Part shown: positions 59,856 through 64,000 of the stretch, piece after piece
How positions within the stretch are numbered: the stretch's first letter is position 1
Layout: every line of letters starts with the position of its first letter
Origin: Mycobacterium shimoidei
GTDB taxonomy: Bacteria > Actinomycetota > Actinomycetes > Mycobacteriales > Mycobacteriaceae
Assembly: GCA_002101905.1 (NCBI GenBank)
Contig: LQPU01000028.1
Location: 124,001 to 188,000 of the forward strand
Length of the DNA: 64,000 nucleotides
Direction: 5' to 3'
The notes under the pieces: model-generated
Databases searched by the model: none
The model's input: only the letters and a program-made list of their open reading frames with translations
What the model was told of the DNA's origin: nothing
Program-made: the position numbers and the translations under genes

Positions 59856-61088
59856 TCACGCGATCGCACCGCTTTCCTTCAGCGCCGTGATGCGATCCCA
59901 GTCACCGCCGAGTTCGAGAATCAGTTGCTCGGTGTCGGCGGCGAACTCCGGCATCGGGCGCAGCCGCAGCGGGGTCTCGTCGAACAGCACCGGGCTGGCG
60001 ACGAGTTCGGCTCGACCGCCGTCGGTTTCGACGTCGACGATACCGCCGTTGGCGCGCACCTGCGGATCCGCGGCGACCTCGACGGTGTTCTGCACCACCG
60101 CCCATTGGCCCTCGAAGCCCTCCAGCGCCGCCCGCCAGTGCGACAGCGGCCGCGCGGCGATTGCGGTCCGTAGGATCTCGGTGGCCGCCGCGGCGTTCTC
60201 GGTCAACGCCTCATGGCTGGCGAAGCGCTCGTCGTCGGCCAACTCACCCACTGAAATGCGACGGCAGAACTCGCCGAAGTAGCGGAAGCCCTGCAGCATC
60301 GACAGGCTGAGGAACCGGCCGTCCGCAGTCCGGTAGAAGCCGACTAGTGGATTGTTCGGCGCGACGTTCGCCCCTGCGGGGTTGGCCGCCCAGGGTTCGC
60401 CGCTGACCAGGGCCGCGTTTACCGCCACCCCCGACGCCCAGACACCCACGCCGAGCAGCGAGATGTCGACCACGCGGGCATGTCCGGTGCGCTCACGCTC
60501 GAACAGCGCCGCCGCGATGCCGCCGGCGATGGTCATGCCCCCGATCGAGTCACCGTAGGCCGGACCCGGCTGCGGAACAACGCCTTCCAGATCGCACGGG
60601 GTCGACCCAACGGCCCCCGCCGCGCGGCTCCAGAATCCGGTCATGTCGTAACCACCGGTGTCGGCTTCGGCGCCCAGTGGCCCGTACGCACTGCCGCGCG
60701 CATAGATGATGCGGGGATTGACCGCGCGCACGTCATCGACGTCGATCCTGAGCTTCTTGCGGGCCTCGGGCAGGAAATTGGTCAGGAACACATCGCTGGT
60801 GCGCGCGATGTCCATCAGCAGCGCGTGACCGTCAGGCGTCGACATATCGATGGCCGCCGACCGTTTGCCGCGGTTGGCGTGTTCCATCACCGGGTTTCGG
60901 TCGCCCTCGATGGTGATGTGGCCGAGGCTGCGCAGCCCGCGTTGAGAGTCGCCCGTGCGCGGGTGTTCGACCTTGATGACGTCGGCACCCCAGTCGGCCA
61001 GCACCGCCCCCGCGGCGGGGACGAACGTCCACTGCGCGACTTCGAGCACACGGACACCTTTCATCGGCGCAGGGGCACCTGCTGTCAT
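59856..61088 (-). CDS. CaiB/BaiF-type (class III) CoA-transferase
   Basis: A 410-residue single-domain class III CoA-transferase: GVRVLEVAQWTFVPAAGAVLADWGADVIKVEHP at the N-terminus, and DTGGYDMTGFWSRAG near residue 150 with the likely catalytic Asp (GYD) that is missing from the fused proteins here. Further downstream is HARVVDISLLGVG near residue 215. The ATG at 61088 is preferred to the one at 61094 because GGAGG then has 8-nt spacing. It is divergent from the CoA-transferase pair at 61172-63615, with a shared operator between. Confidence 0.92.
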   Translation of the reverse strand: MTAGAPAPMKGVRVLEVAQWTFVPAAGAVLADWGADVIKVEHPRTGDSQRGLRSLGHITIEGDRNPVMEHANRGKRSAAIDMSTPDGHALLMDIARTSDVFLTNFLPEARKKLRIDVDDVRAVNPRIIYARGSAYGPLGAEADTGGYDMTGFWSRAAGAVGSTPCDLEGVVPQPGPAYGDSIGGMTIAGGIAAALFERERTGHARVVDISLLGVGVWASGVAVNAALVSGEPWAANPAGANVAPNNPLVGFYRTADGRFLSLSMLQGFRYFGEFCRRISVGELADDERFASHEALTENAAAATEILRTAIAARPLSHWRAALEGFEGQWAVVQNTVEVAADPQVRANGGIVDVETDGGRAELVASPVLFDETPLRLRPMPEFAADTEQLILELGGDWDRITALKESGAIA

Positions 61089-61129
61089 CTGCATAGCCTC
61101 CGATGTGGTGGGGTCAACGCCATCGGATT

Positions 61130-61164
61130 GAACAATAGAACACTTTGTGTCTAGCTGCTATTGT
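61130..61164. promoter_or_regulatory. Shared operator, copy 3, and leaderless promoter between divergent CoA-transferase genes
   Basis: GAACAATAGAACA (61130-61142) is identical to the site at 56320; on the minus strand it contains TATTGT, the likely -10 box of the leftward gene. Rightward, a second TATTGT (61159-61164) lies 7 nt before the GTG at 61172. One bound regulator could control both directions. Confidence 0.65.
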
Positions 61165-61171
61165 CAGTGCT

Positions 61172-62395
61172 GTGACGGGCGCGTTGTCCCACGTACGAGT
61201 GTGCGATCTGAGTGGCCAGCTGGCGGGTGCCGGCGCAACCAAGATCCTGGCTGCGTTCGGAGCGGAGGTCATCAGGGTCGAAGACCCTGCCACACAGGGG
61301 CTGTGGGACGCCTTGCGCGGCGTCGGCCCGTACGTCGACGAGCGCCGCGGGGTGAACTTCGGCGCCGGGTTCAACAACCACAATGTGGGCAAGCACGGCG
61401 TCACGATCAATATGCGCACGCCGGAAGGCAAAGACCTGCTGCGCGAGCTGATCTCGGTCAGCGACGTCGTCTGCGAGAACTTCGCGGCCGGCGTCCTGGA
61501 GAAGCGCGGCTTCGGCTACGAGGAGTTGCAGAAGATCAATGCCGACATCATCTACGTGTCCAACTGCGGATTCGGCCACACCGGCCCGTATCGGGATTTC
61601 AAGACATGGGGACCGATCGTCCAGGCGATGAGCGGCTTGACGTTCACCGCCGGCCTCCCCGATGCCGAGCCCGCCGGATGGGGCTTCTCCTACATGGATC
61701 ACATCTCGGCCCTGTACATGACGACAGCCATCCTCGCCGCGCTGCACCACCGCGACCGGACCGGGGAGGGCCAGCACGTCGACCTGGCGACCGTGCCCGC
61801 GGGCATCGCGATGCTGCCGACGGAGGTGCTCGACTGGACGGTCAACGGCCGCGCCGCGAGCGCCGGCGGCAATCGAGCCGATTTCGGCGAGATGGCGCCA
61901 CACGGCATCTATCCGTGCGCGGGCGCGGACCGCTGGATCGCGATCGCCTGCCGGGACGAACGTGAGCTCGGCGTGCTCGCAAAGGTCCTCAATGAACCCG
62001 CGCTGTCGTCGGATCGGTTCGCCACGCTCGAGCAGCGCCTGCGCGCCGCAGACGAGCTGGACGCGTTGATCGGCAACGCAACCGCGACTCGGAACGCGGC
62101 AACGCTCGCCGACGACCTCGTGGCGGCCGGAGTGCCGGCGAGCGTGGTCAAAAGCCCGTCGGAACGCATCGATGACGACCCCGATCTCGCCACGATGGGG
62201 CTCTTCCCCTCGGTGACCCACCCCGATATCGGCAACGTGCGGGTCGAGGGCATCCCGATGCGGTGTTCGGTGACTCCGTGGCAGATCACCTCGGCCGCAC
62301 CCCGCCTGGGCCAACACAATCACGAGGTGCTCGGGGATCTCCTCGGCCATTCCAAGGCACAACTCGACGACTGGGCGCAGCGAGGTGTGATCTGA
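61172..62395 (+). CDS. CaiB/BaiF-type CoA-transferase, subunit 1 of a probable pair
   Basis: A 407-residue class III CoA-transferase: VRVCDLSGQLAGAGATKILAAFGAEVIRVEDP near the N-terminus, VCENFAAGVLEKRGFGY near residue 105, and GWGFSYMDHISALYM near residue 175, where SYMDH may hold the catalytic Asp. The GTG at 61172 is chosen because TATTGT lies 7 nt upstream (leaderless). A second transferase gene of the same length overlaps its stop. Together they resemble the two-subunit BbsEF-type succinyl-CoA:benzylsuccinate CoA-transferases, one subunit catalytic; the substrate here is unknown. Confidence 0.9.
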   Translation: MTGALSHVRVCDLSGQLAGAGATKILAAFGAEVIRVEDPATQGLWDALRGVGPYVDERRGVNFGAGFNNHNVGKHGVTINMRTPEGKDLLRELISVSDVVCENFAAGVLEKRGFGYEELQKINADIIYVSNCGFGHTGPYRDFKTWGPIVQAMSGLTFTAGLPDAEPAGWGFSYMDHISALYMTTAILAALHHRDRTGEGQHVDLATVPAGIAMLPTEVLDWTVNGRAASAGGNRADFGEMAPHGIYPCAGADRWIAIACRDERELGVLAKVLNEPALSSDRFATLEQRLRAADELDALIGNATATRNAATLADDLVAAGVPASVVKSPSERIDDDPDLATMGLFPSVTHPDIGNVRVEGIPMRCSVTPWQITSAAPRLGQHNHEVLGDLLGHSKAQLDDWAQRGVI

Positions 62396-63615
62396 CCTCA
62401 TTACGCGACCTTCGCATCGTCGAGATCGCCGACCAGTTCACACCGGTCTGCGGTCGGGTGCTGGCCGAGTTGGGCGCCGAAGTGATCGTGGTCGAGCCAC
62501 CCACCGGTTCGACACACCGCGCCCGACCGCCGTTCGTCGACGATCAGCCCGGCGCCGACCGAAGCCTACGGTGGTGGGCGGGAAACGTCGGGAAGCGCTC
62601 GGTGACAGTCGATCTCCTGACCGACGCCGGACAGCAGAACCTTGCGGCGCTGATCGCCACGGCCGACGTCGTCATCGCGGGCAGCGACCGGTGTGAGGGC
62701 GTCGACTATGACGCATGCGCGTCCCGTGACGCCCGGTTGATCTGGGTGTCGGTGAGCCCGTTTGGCCTGGGCAGCGTCCGCAGCGGCCAACCGGCGACCG
62801 ACCTGACGATGCTTGCGGGTGGCGGCCCGGTGTGGAACTGCGGATACGACGACCGCACCCTGCCGCCCATCCGGGGAGCCGGCGATCAGTCGGCGAACAT
62901 CGCCGGAATGTACTGCGCGATCGGTGTGCTCGTGGCACTCGCACACCGCGACCAAACCGGGCAGGGCCAACTGGTCGACGTCAACGTCAATGCGGCGTGC
63001 AACGTCACCAGCGAGCAGACGACGTATCACTGGCTGGTGAAACAGGACATCTGTCTGCGCCAGACGGGCAGACACGCCTACCCGACACCCAGCTCTCCCG
63101 TGCAAGTACGGTGCGCCGACGGCTATTACGCCACCACCGGGGTGCTCCCCCGCAAGCAGGAGGACTTCGCCCGGCTGCTGGCGTGGCTCGACGAACTCGG
63201 CCTCACCGAGGAACTGCCGGAGGCCGTGTTCCTCGAACTGGCGGCCGGCCGGGAAGAACCAGTCGACCTGGCCCTGATCGGCGTCGACGACGAAACCACG
63301 GCGATACTCACCGCCGCGCGCGACGCGATCCGCCTCATCGCGTCAAGACTGCCCGCCAAGGAGTTCTTCGTGACCAGCCAGCGCCGCGGCTTTCCCTGCG
63401 GCGCCGTGCTTCCCCCCAACGAGGCGTTCGACGACGAGCACACCGTCGCACGGGGCTTTCACGTTCCGGTGCCACACCCGGAACTGGACAGGACCATCAC
63501 CTACCCGGGCACGCCGTACCTGTTCAGCGCGACACCGACCGCCGCACCTACTCGGCCGCCGCTGCTGGGCGAGCACAACGCGCTGCTCGACGACCTCACC
63601 GAACGACCGCGATGA
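62392..63615 (+). CDS. CaiB/BaiF-type CoA-transferase, subunit 2, with a probable CTG start
   Basis: A 407-residue class III CoA-transferase: LRDLRIVEIADQFTPVCGRVLAELGAEVIVVEPP near the N-terminus, RGAGDQSANIAGMYCAIGVL near residue 165, and QLVDVNVNAACNV near residue 195. No ATG, GTG or TTG occurs near the beginning of homology. The CTG at 62392 overlaps the upstream stop (CTGA), in the position where ATGA is found in related operons. The nearest standard start, a GTG at 62263, would add 43 non-homologous residues. It is coupled to the VOC gene by ATGA at 63612. Confidence 0.85.
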   Translation: MTSLRDLRIVEIADQFTPVCGRVLAELGAEVIVVEPPTGSTHRARPPFVDDQPGADRSLRWWAGNVGKRSVTVDLLTDAGQQNLAALIATADVVIAGSDRCEGVDYDACASRDARLIWVSVSPFGLGSVRSGQPATDLTMLAGGGPVWNCGYDDRTLPPIRGAGDQSANIAGMYCAIGVLVALAHRDQTGQGQLVDVNVNAACNVTSEQTTYHWLVKQDICLRQTGRHAYPTPSSPVQVRCADGYYATTGVLPRKQEDFARLLAWLDELGLTEELPEAVFLELAAGREEPVDLALIGVDDETTAILTAARDAIRLIASRLPAKEFFVTSQRRGFPCGAVLPPNEAFDDEHTVARGFHVPVPHPELDRTITYPGTPYLFSATPTAAPTRPPLLGEHNALLDDLTERPR

Positions 63616-64000
63616 GCGACGGGCACCGCCTCACCCACATCGGACTGTGCGTACGCGACATCGGTCGTGCCGAGCAGTTCTACTGCTCTGCACTGGGTTT
63701 CGAAGTCGTCGGCCGAATGACGGTCGACGACGACGCTACCGCCCAGCTGCTCGACGTGCCCGGCCTGCTGCTCGAACTCGTCTACCTGCAGCGCGACGGG
63801 TTTCGCCTCGAACTGCTCGGTTACGCCCGTCCGGGAACCGTGGGGGCACCGGGGCCGCGCCCGATGAACACCCTCGGCTTCACCCACCTGTCGTTTCGGG
63901 TCCACGACGCCGACCGGGTGGTGAACGCGATCGTGGCGCACGGGGGCCGCGCGCTCCCGGACCGCACCGCCGCGTTCGGCGTCGGCAACCGCGGCCTGAT
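63612..64000 (+). CDS. VOC-superfamily protein, methylmalonyl-CoA epimerase-like (3' end cut)
   Basis: The first 129 residues are present. It starts MSDGHRLTHIGLCVRDIGRAEQFY, with the metal-binding His in LTHIG, then LELVYLQRDGFRLELLGYARPG near residue 55 with a Glu ligand, and LGFTHLSFRVHDADRVV near residue 92 with another His. The H...E...H pattern suits a metal-dependent VOC enzyme such as an epimerase or extradiol-type dioxygenase. The ATG overlaps the CoA-transferase stop (ATGA). It runs off the right edge. Confidence 0.85.
   Translation, partial: MSDGHRLTHIGLCVRDIGRAEQFYCSALGFEVVGRMTVDDDATAQLLDVPGLLLELVYLQRDGFRLELLGYARPGTVGAPGPRPMNTLGFTHLSFRVHDADRVVNAIVAHGGRALPDRTAAFGVGNRGL

Overview
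The window is high-GC, densely packed actinobacterial DNA and is almost certainly from a mycobacterium. The evidence is a PGRS-type Gly-Gly-X repeat protein, a string of lipid-type enzymes (P450s, acyl-CoA dehydrogenases, CaiB-type CoA-transferases, SDRs, SCP2-type thiolases with DUF35 partners), and, from memory, a gene order like the M. tuberculosis Rv3049c-Rv3062 block: monooxygenase, TetR, nrdE-nrdI-nrdH, FMN reductase, TetR, dinP, SDR, TetR, cyp136, fadE22, ligB. At least eight genes look leaderless, with a TANNNT box 6-7 nt before an ATG or GTG, which is also typical of mycobacteria.

Layout. Bases 1-21367 are the conserved chromosomal backbone, modified in two ways: cyp136 is duplicated in tandem, and a module (stand-alone LeuA-like domain with its own attenuator, DUF302, hypA-hypB, thiolase/DUF35) lies between cyp136 and fadE22. 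Bases 21395-28373 carry a PAP2 membrane protein, a D-2-hydroxyacid dehydrogenase, and a TetR-controlled crotonase / double CoA-transferase / SDR operon. Bases 28396-34497 hold a leftward operon VOC-TetR-P450-two M24 proteins-limonene-epoxide-hydrolase fold, and an AraC-VOC pair.

Bases 34607-39802 form the most unusual unit. A TetR is followed by a compact operon with two near-duplicate polytopic membrane proteins, two tiny membrane peptides, a NorD-like VWA protein, a NorQ/MoxR-like AAA ATPase and a single-pass protein. No nitric oxide reductase or Rubisco is present, so this looks like an uncharacterised membrane metalloenzyme with its own maturation chaperones. Three copies of one operator tie the TetR to the operon. 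A truncated alpha/beta hydrolase marks its far end.

Bases 40560-45488 contain a luciferase-like monooxygenase, a signal-peptide PGRS protein and a TetR/P450 pair. Bases 45635 to the right edge are a catabolic region: Rieske oxygenase, SDRs, crotonase, two-subunit acyl-CoA dehydrogenase, P450, two thiolase/DUF35 pairs, four CoA-transferase genes, an amidohydrolase and a VOC protein. They can be read as oxidation, CoA-transfer activation, dehydrogenation/hydration and retro-aldol or thiolytic cleavage of a cyclic or branched substrate that I cannot name. Two sets of shared operator sequences organise this region, and their regulators are not in the window. I saw no tRNA, rRNA, insertion sequence or CRISPR array.
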